DNA of 64,000 nt from Aliivibrio salmonicida LFI1238 (GCF_000196495.1 NC_011312.1:496001-560000); one strand, 5' to 3'. Counted from the stretch's first letter, positions 34,410-45,013 are shown. The notes: a model not told the origin generated them from the sequence alone. Numbers and translations are program-made.

Positions 34410-35636
34410 ATGGCGATGTTTAAATACAGTGGTCGAAATGCACGTGGCATACAAGTGTCTGGTCGTGTTGAATCGGTTTCTCAAGAAGGGGCTGCTGAGC
34501 AATTGATGAATGAAGGGATTATCCCAACCTCCATTGTTGCGAGTAAGTTTGGCTCTTCATCAAGTACGTTAGATTGGAAGAAATGGTTTCAACCTAATAT
34601 TCCTTTAGATGTATTAGTGATTTTTTGTCGTCAAATGTACAGCTTAACTAAAGCGGGTGTGCCGCTATTACGTGCAATGAATGGGTTATCACAAAACAGC
34701 AGCAATAAGATATTAAAAAAAGCATTGGACGAAGTAACCAGTGACTTAACCAATGGCCGCAGTTTGTCTGTGTCTATGCAGCAGCATCCTCATGTGTTTA
34801 GTTCACTTTTTGTCTCTATGATTCATGTGGGAGAGAATACGGGTCGTTTAGATCAGGCTCTGATGCAGTTAGCGAGCTACTACGAACAAGAAATGGAAAC
34901 ACGTAAGCGAATCAAATCTGCCATGCGTTATCCTATTTTTGTTCTGAGTTTTATCTTACTGGCGATGTTTGTATTGAACGTTAAAGTGATTCCACAGTTT
35001 ACGAGTATGTTTGCTCGCTTTGGGGTTGAACTGCCTTTACCTACTCGAATATTAATGGCGACATCCAGTTTCTTTGTTAATTATTGGCATGTGCTAATCG
35101 CCGCAATGGCGGGGGCATTTTGTGCTTTTCAAGCTTGGATTAGTCGAGATGACGGAAGAGAAAAGTGGGATAAGTTTCGTTTAAAGGTGCCAATTGTGGG
35201 AGATATTGTCACTCGGGCACAAATGTCGCGTTTTTCTCGTACCTTTGCATTGATGCTTAAATCGGGTGTTCCATTGAATCAATCGTTAGCGCTTTCTGCC
35301 GAAGCACTAGGAAATAAGTATTTAGAAAATCGTTTATTAGAAATGAAAAACGGCATTGAATCGGGCACCAGTATGTCGGCAACTGCGGCGCAAAGCGGTA
35401 TTTTCACTCCGCTTGTTCAACAGATGATTGCGGTTGGTGAAGAAACTGGACAAATAGATGATCTCTTACTGGAAGTCTCCGATTTCTATGACAGAGAAGT
35501 CGATTATGATTTAAGAACATTAACCGCCAGAATTGAGCCTTTACTTTTGGTTGTTGTGGCCGGAATGGTCTTAATTTTAGCGTTGGGTATTTTCTTACCA
35601 ATGTGGAATATGTTGGATGTAGTGAAGGGTTCATAA
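34410..35636 (+). CDS. mshG: MSHA inner-membrane platform protein MshG (PilC/GspF-like)
   Basis: 408 residues with two T2SSF repeats, each starting with a cytoplasmic helical bundle (FCRQMYSLTKAGVPLLRAM; FSRTFALMLKSGVPLNQSL) and hydrophobic segments near 170-190, 220-240 and 380-400. It couples the assembly ATPase to pilin polymerisation. Intact, and shares one base with mshF (TAATG). Confidence 0.93.
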   Translation: MAMFKYSGRNARGIQVSGRVESVSQEGAAEQLMNEGIIPTSIVASKFGSSSSTLDWKKWFQPNIPLDVLVIFCRQMYSLTKAGVPLLRAMNGLSQNSSNKILKKALDEVTSDLTNGRSLSVSMQQHPHVFSSLFVSMIHVGENTGRLDQALMQLASYYEQEMETRKRIKSAMRYPIFVLSFILLAMFVLNVKVIPQFTSMFARFGVELPLPTRILMATSSFFVNYWHVLIAAMAGAFCAFQAWISRDDGREKWDKFRLKVPIVGDIVTRAQMSRFSRTFALMLKSGVPLNQSLALSAEALGNKYLENRLLEMKNGIESGTSMSATAAQSGIFTPLVQQMIAVGEETGQIDDLLLEVSDFYDREVDYDLRTLTARIEPLLLVVVAGMVLILALGIFLPMWNMLDVVKGS

Positions 35637-36088
35637 TGGTGTCATCGTCCCGAATTATGTGGGGGACAATATTCGTTATTCTGTTAGCTACGATTATGTG
35701 GCAATGGAATAAAATGGAACCCGAAGTTGAAAATGCAGCCTTGATTATGACAAGTCGAGATATATTGTCATCGGCAAATGAATATAGAAATTATTGGGTA
35801 GTGAGTGGAGAACCAGCATCAATTCAGAAAGAGGGAATTAATGTTCAATTCTCTGCATTAGGCTGGCCGATTGTTTTTAATGATGGGAAGCTTGATTGCC
35901 GAGCTTGGTTAACTCTGTTATTACCTGAGAAGAAAACGATTTACACAGATAGCATAACAATAACTCATGAAATAAAAGAAAGTAATTACAACCGTTGTAA
36001 CTATGGTATAGCGGATGGTAAAATGATTTCGGTTATGTTAATTAATGACATCTTTAAAGTTAACGTTATTTTTTCTGAAACGAAATAA
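35636..36088 (+). CDS. mshF: MSHA biogenesis protein MshF
   Basis: 150 residues: a single N-terminal helix (IMWGTIFVILLATIMWQW) and a small periplasmic domain with two cysteines (CRAW, CNYG). Position between mshG and mshB identifies it as mshF; its molecular role is not known. The frame is open upstream, but the ATG overlapping the mshG stop (TAATG) is preferred. Confidence 0.8.
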   Translation: MVSSSRIMWGTIFVILLATIMWQWNKMEPEVENAALIMTSRDILSSANEYRNYWVVSGEPASIQKEGINVQFSALGWPIVFNDGKLDCRAWLTLLLPEKKTIYTDSITITHEIKESNYNRCNYGIADGKMISVMLINDIFKVNVIFSETK

Positions 36089-36169
36089 AGTTAATGATTT
36101 TTGACGAGCGCTGTGTTTTTTTTTGTATAATCCCTTACAATTCACGAAGAAAATAAGATAGAGAGAAGC

Positions 36170-36739
36170 ATGATTATGAAGCGTCAAAAAGGTTTCTCAC
36201 TGGTTGAGCTAGTGATCGTTATTGTTGTTATCGGTTTGCTGGCGACAGTGGCGTTACCACGATTTTTAGATGTCAGTCTCGAAGCGAAAAAAGCGAGTGT
36301 TGAAGGGGTTGCAGGTGGTTATGCAACTGCTGTACTCTCCGCAAGAGCGCAGTGGGAAGCAGAAGCGAGACCTAAAATTGACGGTTATAATGCAGTAAGT
36401 TATGACGGAACTGAGTTCTGGCTAACGGATCCTTCTCAAGCAAATCAGTCTGATTTTCGTCCGGGTTACCCGATGGCACCAAGAGAAGATTTAGATGGGG
36501 CAACAACAGGCGGTTATCCTTCAGAATTAACATCGAAAGAATGTATTTTATTAATGGAAATGTTATTACAAAATGCCCCTTATGTAACCGATGATGCTAA
36601 GGATGAAAAAGCGAAATATTTAGCGGAAATTATTACTGATAATAGCCGTAAGCAATGTAAATATACTCAACAAGAGAATGAAGGGCACTTCTTTACTTAT
36701 GAACCAGAGAGTGGCCGAGTTGTAGTTACCTTACAATAA
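36170..36739 (+). CDS. mshB: MSHA minor pilin MshB
   Basis: 189-residue type IV pilin-like protein: basic leader, cleavage site KG-FSLVE, hydrophobic helix LVELVIVIVVIGLLATVALPRF, then a globular domain with cysteines (ECILL, QCKYT). Prepilin peptidase would cut after the glycine. Two close starts are possible (36170 or 36176, MIM). It lies 81 bp after mshF. Confidence 0.9.
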   Translation: MIMKRQKGFSLVELVIVIVVIGLLATVALPRFLDVSLEAKKASVEGVAGGYATAVLSARAQWEAEARPKIDGYNAVSYDGTEFWLTDPSQANQSDFRPGYPMAPREDLDGATTGGYPSELTSKECILLMEMLLQNAPYVTDDAKDEKAKYLAEIITDNSRKQCKYTQQENEGHFFTYEPESGRVVVTLQ

Positions 36740-36741
36740 TA

Positions 36742-37069
36742 ATTAATTTAAATACCAATGCAGGGTTATTTATTGATCGTGCGTTGGTAAGTAAATAAGT
36801 TTTAAATATATCAATGTGTATATATTCGATTTCATAATAATGGTGCCCCCTTTAAGTACCATCAAATTTATAATAAATAGAGAGCAGTAATATGAAAAGA
36901 CAAGGTGGTTTCACCCTTATTGAGTTAGTAGTTGTTATCGTTATCCTAGGTATTCTTGCTGTAACGGCGGCACCTAAATTTTTAAATCTTCAAGGTGATG
37001 CTCGTAAGTCATCTTTACAAGGGTTAAAAGGCGCAATGGCAGGGGCTTCAGGTATCGTTTATGGTAAAG
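36742..37069. repeat. Direct repeat A: leader and 5' end of the first mshA
   Basis: About 328 bp, including about 150 bp of upstream DNA, the GAGAGCAG ribosome binding site and the first ~59 codons of mshA, is repeated with few differences at 37466-37794. It marks a tandem gene duplication. Within it an imperfect inverted repeat TACCAATGCA / TGCGTTGGTA can form a hairpin. Confidence 0.88.
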
Positions 37070-37365
37070 CGGCGATTGAAGGTGTTGAACGTGGAGATGC
37101 TAGTGGTGATAGTAAACTAGCGGATGGTACTACGTTAAAATATGGTTACCCTACAGCTGATAATAATGGAATTGAAAGTGTTGTAGTTGGTTTAGCTGAA
37201 GATTGGAGTCGTGCTTCTGTTTCTGGTGCATCTTCACTTCTTGTTGGTTTTAAAGTATCTGGAGCAACAGAAACTACTATCAAGGCTACTAAGTGTTTCG
37301 TAACTTACAATGAAGCAACTGCGTCTTCTGCTGTTACGACATTAGTTACTGATGATGGTTGCTAA
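36892..37365 (+). CDS. mshA: MSHA major pilin MshA, first copy
   Basis: 157 residues: leader MKRQGG cut before F7 (GG-FTLIELVVVIVILGILAVTAAPKFLNLQGDARKSS), the conserved N-terminal assembly helix, then a Gly/Ser/Ala-rich globular domain with a C-terminal disulphide pair (KCFVTY ... DDGC). This is the pilus subunit. It is followed by its own terminator, so it can be transcribed as a strong monocistronic unit. The second copy downstream shares the N-terminus but not the surface domain. Confidence 0.93.
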   Translation: MKRQGGFTLIELVVVIVILGILAVTAAPKFLNLQGDARKSSLQGLKGAMAGASGIVYGKAAIEGVERGDASGDSKLADGTTLKYGYPTADNNGIESVVVGLAEDWSRASVSGASSLLVGFKVSGATETTIKATKCFVTYNEATASSAVTTLVTDDGC

Positions 37366-37388
37366 CCTTATAGTTATTAGTGATATTT

Positions 37389-37421
37389 AAAAAAGCTAGC
37401 GATATCCGCTGGCTTTTTTAT
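37389..37421 (+). terminator. Terminator after the first mshA
   Basis: AAAAAAGCTAGCG...CGCTGGCTTTTTT: a hairpin with a GC-containing stem and a six-T tail, 23 bp beyond the stop codon. Confidence 0.85.
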
Positions 37422-37465
37422 CTTTTACCTATGAAATAAAGCGGTTAAGTAGTCTTTTTTACATC

Positions 37466-37794
37466 ATTAATTTAAATACCAATGCAGGGTTGTTTATTGG
37501 TCATGGGTTAGTAAGTAAATAAGTTTCAAATATATCAATATGTATATATTCGATTTCACAATAATGGTGGCAGCTTTTAAGTTCCATCAAATTTATAATA
37601 AATAGAGAGTAGTAATATGAAAAGACAAGGTGGTTTCACCCTTATTGAGTTAGTAGTTGTTATCGTTATTCTAGGTATTCTTGCAGTAACGGCGGCACCT
37701 AAATTTTTAAACCTTCAAGGTGATGCACGTAAGTCGTCTTTACAAGGATTAAAAGGCGCAATGTCTGGCGCATCAGGTATCGTTTATGGTAAAT
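37466..37794. repeat. Direct repeat B: leader and 5' end of the second mshA
   Basis: Near-copy of 36742-37069 (offset 724-725 bp, one single-base indel plus scattered substitutions). The upstream inverted repeat is degraded here. Similarity stops within the coding region after codon 59, where the pilins diverge. Confidence 0.88.
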
Positions 37795-38087
37795 CGGCTA
37801 TCAATGGTGTTGAAGGTGCTATATCTGGTTCTGTAGACTCTATTGATGTTGCATTTGGCTACCCTACTGCAACTTCAGCTGGTATTGCTACTGCTGTTGT
37901 AGGACTAAGTGACGATTGGACTTCTTTCCCTGACGCAACTACTACACCAAAATCTTATGTATCTACATTTAAGAAAGATACATTATCTGACGTTTCAGAA
38001 ATAAGAGCGACTGAATGTTTTGTTGAGTATAAAGAAGGAGTATCAGGAGCAGCACCAATTATTACTGTTGATGACGATAAGTGTTAA
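37617..38087 (+). CDS. mshA: MSHA pilin MshA-like, second copy
   Basis: 156 residues. The first 49 residues are identical to the first MshA, then A50S, and identity continues to residue 59. Beyond that the globular domain differs almost completely while keeping the CFV..C terminal pair (ATECFVEYKEG ... DDDKC). It has its own leader, GAGAGTAG ribosome binding site and terminator. It is either an alternative major pilin or a diverging paralogue; sequence alone does not tell which copy is made. Confidence 0.9.
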   Translation: MKRQGGFTLIELVVVIVILGILAVTAAPKFLNLQGDARKSSLQGLKGAMSGASGIVYGKSAINGVEGAISGSVDSIDVAFGYPTATSAGIATAVVGLSDDWTSFPDATTTPKSYVSTFKKDTLSDVSEIRATECFVEYKEGVSGAAPIITVDDDKC

Positions 38088-38107
38088 TACTTATACTTGA
38101 TTAATTT

Positions 38108-38137
38108 AAAGCCAGCGATCTCCGCTGGTTTTTTTGT
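38108..38137 (+). terminator. Terminator after the second mshA
   Basis: An AAGCCAGCG...CGCTGGTTT stem with a seven-T tail, 21 bp past the stop codon. Similar in sequence to the terminator of copy 1. Confidence 0.85.
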
Positions 38138-38213
38138 ATCTAAAACTAACATTTACTCGCTATCTTTCTTAATTCAATTATCCTAGTAACAGGCGGCAAT
38201 AAGGTAACGGGTA

Positions 38214-38828
38214 ATGAAAGTTCCACGTATTAAATTACAGCAAATAAAACGAATAAAAATCAATGGATTTACATTAATTGAATTAATAGTCGTGATCGTA
38301 CTATTAGCGATTATTGCTGCTTATGCATCGAGTAAATACATGGGAGTGAGCCGTTTTTCGTCGGCCGCCGCACAAGAACAAGTCATGTCTATTTTACGTC
38401 AGATCCAAGTCGCTTCAATGCAAACCAATATCCCGATAAATGAGACCAGTAAAGATGGGGTAGATGAGTGTCGAATTCTACATCTCGCTTCAGATAAATT
38501 TGGCGTATCGCAAGCATGCCAAAATCAAAATATGAACAGTGCGGTGTTGTCTGATTATTCAAAAGAGACAAATCAACAACAACTCGAATTAATGAAATTA
38601 AGTTATGAGTTTACTAATAGTGATGGTGCTATTTCGATATCTCAATTGTCATTTGATTTATTAGGACGACCTATTATTCCACTTTCTTCTGCTACCTCTT
38701 CTTTATGCTCAGGGGAGGATTGCCGAATAACGATAACAACCTCTTCGTCTAATGAAAGTCGCTCTGTATGTATTAATGGTGAAGGCTTTATTTATCGCTC
38801 AATTCTGGATGAAGGCTGCGGATTATGA
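38214..38828 (+). CDS. mshC: MSHA minor pilin MshC
   Basis: 204 residues: a longer basic leader (about 18 residues), G-FTLIELIVVIVLLAIIAAYASSKYM assembly helix, and a globular domain with cysteine pairs (ECRIL..QACQN; CSGEDCRI). It begins the minor-pilin group C-D-O-P, which overlap by 4-11 bp and are therefore translationally coupled. Confidence 0.88.
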   Translation: MKVPRIKLQQIKRIKINGFTLIELIVVIVLLAIIAAYASSKYMGVSRFSSAAAQEQVMSILRQIQVASMQTNIPINETSKDGVDECRILHLASDKFGVSQACQNQNMNSAVLSDYSKETNQQQLELMKLSYEFTNSDGAISISQLSFDLLGRPIIPLSSATSSLCSGEDCRITITTSSSNESRSVCINGEGFIYRSILDEGCGL

Positions 38829-39418
38829 AAGGCTATAAATACAATCAACAAGGGTTAACGTTGATTGAATCTGTCGTTGGCATTGTGATTCTTGGTTTTG
38901 CTCTTTCTATCTTAGTGTCAGGCGTATTTTCTTCATCAGAGAAATCACATAAGGCCACATATGAAGCTCAAGCGGCGGCATTAGGCCATTCAATTATGAC
39001 GGATATATTAAGTCGTCAGTTTGATCAACATAGTGATCCTAATGGTGGGCTATATCGTTGTGGTGAAAAAAATGAAAGCAATACTCTTATTCCATGCTCA
39101 GTGACGTTAGGTCGTGATGGCGATGAGCAGAATGTCTCTGTAAATGCCAGTGTCTTTAATGATGTCGATGATTTTATTGGTTGCTGGGGAAAGGCTGAGT
39201 TATGCAGCTCAAATGGGTTAATTAACTATGATTTTGATAAGCTTATAGCGTCGGATAGTGCTAACGAATATAAAAATTTCACTGTTGAAATACAGGTTAA
39301 TTATGCAAATGTAGATGGTGGCTCTTCTGTCTCGCCACCATATAAAAAAATAGATATCACCCTTTATGCGAGTCAGCATGCCAGATATACCTTTAGTGCC
39401 TATAGAGGTAATTATTGA
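38825..39418 (+). CDS. mshD: MSHA minor pilin MshD
   Basis: 197 residues with prepilin motif QQG-LTLIESVVGIVILGFALSILVSG; Leu replaces Phe at +1, which is tolerated in minor pilins. PilV-like. It overlaps mshC and mshO by 4 bp each (ATGA). Confidence 0.88.
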   Translation: MKGYKYNQQGLTLIESVVGIVILGFALSILVSGVFSSSEKSHKATYEAQAAALGHSIMTDILSRQFDQHSDPNGGLYRCGEKNESNTLIPCSVTLGRDGDEQNVSVNASVFNDVDDFIGCWGKAELCSSNGLINYDFDKLIASDSANEYKNFTVEIQVNYANVDGGSSVSPPYKKIDITLYASQHARYTFSAYRGNY

Positions 39419-40173
39419 TGAACCGGCAACGTGGTTTTACTTTAATTGAACTGATACTAACCGTCGTGGTAGTGGCTATTGTCGCTATGGCGGCAAGCAA
39501 TACCTTATTACTTGGATTTCAAAGCTACAGCACCAGTATCGATCGTCAGGATACTCAAATGCAGGCTAAATTTGTGATTGAAAAATTCAGTCGAGAATTA
39601 CGCCATGCTGTGCCCAATAGTATAGATGCATCAAATGGGGGCGAATGCGTTAGCTTTGTTTCTATAGAGGCGAGTGCGTTTTATCTGTCTCTTCCTCTTG
39701 TGGGAGAAGACAGTATTGACACCGTCATCATGTCGACGAATTTTTTGGATCTTGATAATACAAGATTAACGATAAACCCGAGTACACAAAAGGATCTTAT
39801 TGAGGCGAGCAGTTTAAGGTATGTTTCTGTTAACTCGGTCTCGATGTCTTCTGGTGTATCAACCATCAATTTTTCATCAAATAATAATCCTGCTTTTATC
39901 TCTAATTCAACGTCTGAGCGGGCATTTTTTTATCAGCCTGAAGTGATTGAATATTGTATTCAGGATAATGGCGTGTATCGCTCACGTATTAACGCATCTG
40001 GTGATCGTGTTTCAACGGTTCAACTTGCCAATCAGGTCAGCAGCGGTAAATTTGAGTTTGAAAGTGCCTCAATGCATCGAAACAGTACCGTTCGGATGGT
40101 GTTAGCTTTTACTAATGGTCTCGATGAAGTAACTCAATATCAACATGATGTGCAGGTGATGAATGTTCCATAA
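39415..40173 (+). CDS. mshO: MSHA minor pilin MshO
   Basis: 252 residues, prepilin motif RG-FTLIELILTVVVVAIVAMAASNTLLLG, with a PilW/GspJ-like larger globular domain. Probably part of the pilus tip-initiating complex. Overlaps mshP by 11 bp. Confidence 0.88.
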   Translation: MMNRQRGFTLIELILTVVVVAIVAMAASNTLLLGFQSYSTSIDRQDTQMQAKFVIEKFSRELRHAVPNSIDASNGGECVSFVSIEASAFYLSLPLVGEDSIDTVIMSTNFLDLDNTRLTINPSTQKDLIEASSLRYVSVNSVSMSSGVSTINFSSNNNPAFISNSTSERAFFYQPEVIEYCIQDNGVYRSRINASGDRVSTVQLANQVSSGKFEFESASMHRNSTVRMVLAFTNGLDEVTQYQHDVQVMNVP

Positions 40174-40597
40174 CTACGCAAAGCAGAGTGGTAATATATT
40201 GATATTATCAGTGATTATTATGGTTGTTGTTGGTTTTCTTTCGTTAAATTTGTTGAAGGTCGAAACGAGTAATCACGATGCGGTTTCTAAAGAAGTGTTA
40301 GGAACGCAAGCGTGGTTTTTAGCATACTCAGGAGCTGAGTGGGGATTAGTTCAACTGTTCCCTATTGGCGTTTCAGGTGCGGATTCTAGTCTATGTGATG
40401 AAGAGATACATCGACCTAATATGGCATTAAATAACAGTGGTTGTTCAAGTGAACCTGAAGTGGTTTGTGTTGCCACGCCTGTGAACCATTTAGGTGAAGT
40501 GATTACGTATTTTAAAATCACGAGTACGGCTGTTTGTGGCTCGGGAATAAACCAAGTAGCACGAATTCAAGAAGTTTGGGCGAAGGAGATAAATTGA
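40163..40597 (+). CDS. mshP: MSHA biogenesis protein MshP (PilX-like)
   Basis: 144 residues: SGN-ILILSVIIMVVVGFLSLNLLKVE forms the N-terminal helix, without a classical GF cleavage motif, as in PilX/GspK-type proteins. Four cysteines lie in the C-terminal domain. The stop overlaps the ATG of mshQ (TGATGA). Confidence 0.85.
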   Translation: MFHNYAKQSGNILILSVIIMVVVGFLSLNLLKVETSNHDAVSKEVLGTQAWFLAYSGAEWGLVQLFPIGVSGADSSLCDEEIHRPNMALNNSGCSSEPEVVCVATPVNHLGEVITYFKITSTAVCGSGINQVARIQEVWAKEIN

Positions 40598-43500
40598 TGA
40601 AAACTAACATGAAATACTTGTTTTTTGTTGTTTCAATTTTTATAGTAAATACAGCTTGGGCTGATTCTTATATTTCTTGTAACGTATCGAGTGAACATGA
40701 TTTTTCGGTTAAGTTTACCATTAATGATAATGGGGATGATCTTTATGTAAAGAATGCTCGTCATCGACATGTAGAGCGTTTGTGGTCAGTGGAATATCAA
40801 GGTTCTATAATTTATGATCACTTAATTAAAGAAGATGAAACCTACTATTTAGCTTTGGATTATGAATATTCCGGTAACACAGAGGATCCTAGTATAGTTA
40901 CTTATTACAAAAGTAGAGATAATATTAATTGGTATGAATTTGAAAAAAAAGAGGTGAATTTTCATGCTAAATTGGGACTGAATATGAAAATATTTGCGGA
41001 GGAGGATGAGGATATAATCTCATTGTCTTGCTCTAATTCTTCTTTTAATCCAATTCCTGATATTAATTATAATCCACAGTTTGAATTTGGACGATTGAGC
41101 CCTTCTGAATGCCCAATTGATGATAATGGTAACGTTAATTGTACGCTTACATTTAAAAATGAATATGATCCGAATAAACCACTCCCTCTTGTTTTTGTTA
41201 TGCCTACTATTGATTTAGAAAATAGCGAAAAATTAAGTTCGATTACAGAGTTGCCATCATCGCTTAAAGTGACCGATGTTACCCATGAAAATGTGAAAAT
41301 AACGCAAGTAATCGCCCCAAATAATAAAAAATCTAAAAGGGTTACTTTTAAGCCTGCTCCAATGACTGAAATTGATTATTTTGTTATTGAGCCGGGTGTA
41401 TTAGAACTGACTAATGGTTCAAAAATTGTTGCGAATTCATTGTTTACCTCAACGACAATCTCTCAAGGTGATAGCGAAGGTAATACTGGAGATGTTATTA
41501 ATTTTACACAATATGGATTGTCATCAAATTTTACTGAGTTGCCGGGGGTATTAGTTGAACCTCAAACTGAAAATAACTCAATGGCGTGGGTAACTGGTTA
41601 TGCTGGTGATGTTGGGGTGGATCAATTTCGTTTAGCTTTGGAAAGATCTGAAGTAAGAAATCATAATGTAATAAGTAACAATGAAAAAGTAGCTTTCGTT
41701 GCAGGAGAAGGGGCGGGTTTTGTTAATGGTAAAAAGTTTTGGCTTGGGCAGGCGGAAACTAAAAATACGATTAAAGGAGAAACTGATAAAATTGTTAACC
41801 CGGTAATTAAAGGGTGTACATCTGCTTATACTGATATATCAGAAGGTAATTTTGATAGTCCTCCAATCTTAGTCGCAACGAAAAACTCTCGAAATGGGGG
41901 GAATGGAGGATGGCTTCGCCGTTGTGATCTTCAGAAAGATAAGGTTTCTTTTATCGTTGAAGAGGATATGGATAAAGATTCAGAAAGGGCTCATGCTGCT
42001 GAAAAAGCAGGTTTTTTATGTTCGAAGAGCCTAGAGTATCCCCTGTGTGTGATTTATTCCCAAGCCCAGTTCAAACGTGGAAAGGCAATAGTCAAGCGAG
42101 CTTAATGATCGCTAATGGAGCTGAAATTTTAGGGGCGCCGTTGGTTTCTGGAAACCGTTTTGTTGGTTTTTTAGCTCAGGATATTAATGACGATAATAAT
42201 AAAATAGCTTGTGACGGCAGTGAATGCTTTTCTGAACCAGGGTTAATGATTAATCAGTTAGTATTGGAGTCTTTTAGGAAGCCAACCGCTGGGTTTGAAA
42301 GGATTATTATTCAAAGTGGTGAAACTGAAATCTATCAATCAAACGAATTAATGGGCTCTTTAACTATTAATAATAATGGTAAAGCTATTTTTAAAACCGG
42401 TACGTACTGGATTGATAGTATAAATATTCTAGGTAAAATTGAAATTCCTAGTGGGAACGAGGTTATTATTCATACCAAAGGGTTTGCATTGAGTCATAAT
42501 TCCTTTTTTGGAGGTATAGACCAAGGCCAATTAGTGGTTGCGGTTCACGACTTATCATACTCTTATAATGTTGACACTATTCATGATTGGGTCGATTTAG
42601 CCAATAACTCTAATTTTAAGGGATTATTGTATAGTGAGAAAAATGTAGAGATTAGTAATAATGCTACTTTAACAGGAGCAGTTACGGCCTCTATTATTAA
42701 TCTTCATCCAAATACTCAAATCATTGGTTCAAACCAATGCTTTGATCCTCCTAAAAACTACACACTAAAAATTACTCCAAAAATCGACTACAGTTTAACT
42801 TGTGAACGTATTCCTGTGACTTTCACCGTTGAAGATGATAACGGCCCAGTTTCTGGATTCAATAAACCTTTTTCTGCAGTAATTAATGCTAAAGATAATG
42901 GTATTGCATGTTGGTCTATATTAGAGAATAAATCAGTTGCTGCTGATTGTTCAATTAAAGGCTCAACATTCATAAATGGTGAAAAAACACTGTACTTAGG
43001 TAGCTCTGATTTGGATGTTTTTGATGTAACTGCGTCATCTGATGGTTTAAATGAAACAACCAAGGAGCATTTTGAATTTGTACCATTTAAATTTAATGTT
43101 AATACGGTAAAGGTAATCGCGAATAAACCGCAGTCTTTTGATGTGTCAGTTCTTGCTTGTAATGATGGTTCTCCTGATGTTGTTCAAGATTATAGTGGTA
43201 ACAAAGTATTAGATGTATCACCGTATATCTTAGATGCACCTAACTCAAATGAAGGTATCCTAACGGATTTAGAATTAGCCGGTAGTACAAACCCAAGCGA
43301 AATAGACCTGACTTTCAATCAAGGCGTAGCCACAACAAGCCTAACCTATCAGGAAGCAGGTTCTGTCCATTTTACCTTGAGTGATCCAAGTTTTACCTGT
43401 CCTGTTGGTTTTGATTGTAATGATTATCCTGTTGATTCTGGTTTATTATCAACAGTCGTAAATGTTGAATCTCGCCCTTGGAAGCTTGCTGTTTGTAGTG

Positions 43501-44891
43501 ATATATCTGTCGATGGAGATAGTTCGGGAGGTTCTGCATTTATTGCTGCTGGTGAAAGGTTCTCTGTAAAGGTGAAACCAGTGAGATTTGGTACTGCAAC
43601 TGATTTATGTCAGCTACCAGTGACTCAAAATTTCTTTAAATCATCCGCTCCTTTTTCATCTATATCTCCATCATACGAGTTAAGTACTCCAACTGCTGGA
43701 GTTAAAGGTACCTTAGCTCCGTTAGCTCCTATTAATAATGATGTTTATGTCGATGTAGGTAGAGATAGCTATTACGAATTTAATAATATGACCTATTCAG
43801 AAGTTGGAAGTCTTTTATTTAAATCTGAAGCTTTAAGTCCTATTTTTTATGATGGGATTCAAGGAGGGATTGAATTTGGTGAGCTTTCTATCGGTCGTTT
43901 CTATCCTGCTTATTTCACCATCACAGATACTTTATGGGATTACCCTAAAAGGCAAGGTTCTTCAGAGGGAACTTATGCCTATATGGACCAGCCTTTTGAG
44001 GATGTAACTTTTGAAGTGACGGCCTATTCTGCTCGTGGTTCAACAGCGACTAACTATGGCTTGTTTGATACAAACTTAAAAGCGAGTTTCGAACTCACTG
44101 GTGATTATCATGAGCGATTGAATATTGCACCTTCTGACTTAGATAATACCCATTGGAGTAATGCCACTTGGGAAGCGCCAGATCTTTCAAATAGTGTCAT
44201 TTGGTCAAGAAAAAGTGCATCAATGTTAGCGAGTAATGTAACAACAACTGCTGATGGTCCATTTAATGAGGGCGTTAATTCGATAACGACTGCGTTGAGC
44301 TTAGCAATAAATGGAACTGATCCCGTTTCTTTTGATAAAAACCAAACAGTAGTAGATCAAGAGTTATTATCACAACCAGACGTTCGCTATGGGCGAATGG
44401 TATTAGACAGTGTTGGAGCAGCGGTAGGCCAGAGTGTAATGATTCCATTACGTGTTGAGTATTGGAATGGTACTGGCTTTGTGATTAGCGATAGTGATAA
44501 TGCGACAACATTTAATGGCGCTAATTATTGCAAACAAACGATCTGGCCAGATCCGAGTTCATCAAGTAACTCTGCCTTATCTGGTTCTAATCTCAGTGGT
44601 ATTGATTCAGGCATTGATAGACGCAATTTAAAAGCCATCGCTGATACCAATAATGCGACTTTGCGTGAGCAGGTGCGCTTTTGGTTACGTTTAGCATCTA
44701 TCTCTCCACAAGTGGGTAAAGCGAATGTTGACTGCTCAGAAGAACCGAGTTCATCTCAACCTTGGCTTCAATATAATTGGCGAGGCAAAGGTGATGAAGA
44801 TCCATCAACCGTGGTGACGTTTGGTATTTACCGTGGGAATGACCGCATCATATTTCGCGGTGAAAGTAACATTATTGGTACTTCTAACTAA
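40597..44891 (+). pseudogene. mshQ: MSHA biogenesis protein MshQ, frameshifted at a T6 tract
   Basis: A very large secreted, probably tip-associated protein (about 1430 codons) with a signal peptide (MKTNMKYLFFVVSIFIVNTAWA) and a DUF6701-type C-terminal region. The first frame (40597-42105) leaves the family sequence after ..AAEKAGF at a T6 run (42012-42017), giving CSKSLEYPLC.. and a stop. The second frame continues it as MFEEPRVSPVCDLF.. from 42018 to 44891. Adding one T restores a single frame. The GGAGAT ribosome binding site before 40597 is good; the ATG at 42018 has none. Translation would therefore give a ~500-residue fragment. Confidence 0.88.
42012..42017 (+). repeat. Homopolymer T6 at the mshQ frameshift
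   Basis: The reading frame of mshQ changes exactly here; a run of seven T would restore the full-length protein. Possible slippage, phase-variation or sequencing-error site. Confidence 0.7.
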
Positions 44892-44903
44892 AAAATGAAT
44901 AAA

Positions 44904-44960
44904 AATCCTGATTTGCTTCAGGATTCTGTAGCAATGCCTTGCTGATTAGGCTAGGCATTG
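44904..44960 (+). promoter_or_regulatory. Two consecutive hairpins between mshQ and mreB
   Basis: AATCCTGA (44904-44911) pairs with TCAGGATT (44918-44925), and CAATGCCT (44932-44939) pairs with AGGCATTG (44953-44960). Neither has a T tract, so they are poor intrinsic terminators. They could end the msh transcript weakly or structure the mreB leader. Confidence 0.45.
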
Positions 44961-45013
44961 GTACATTTAGATATATTTATCTTATTATCACGCTTTCAGG
45001 AAATACGAAGATT

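Noticed and set aside
36840..36870. TGGTGCC..TTTAAG-like sequence upstream of mshA as a sigma-54 promoter
   Set aside because: Spacing and the -12 element do not fit TGGCAC-N5-TTGC, and the second copy differs at the key bases.
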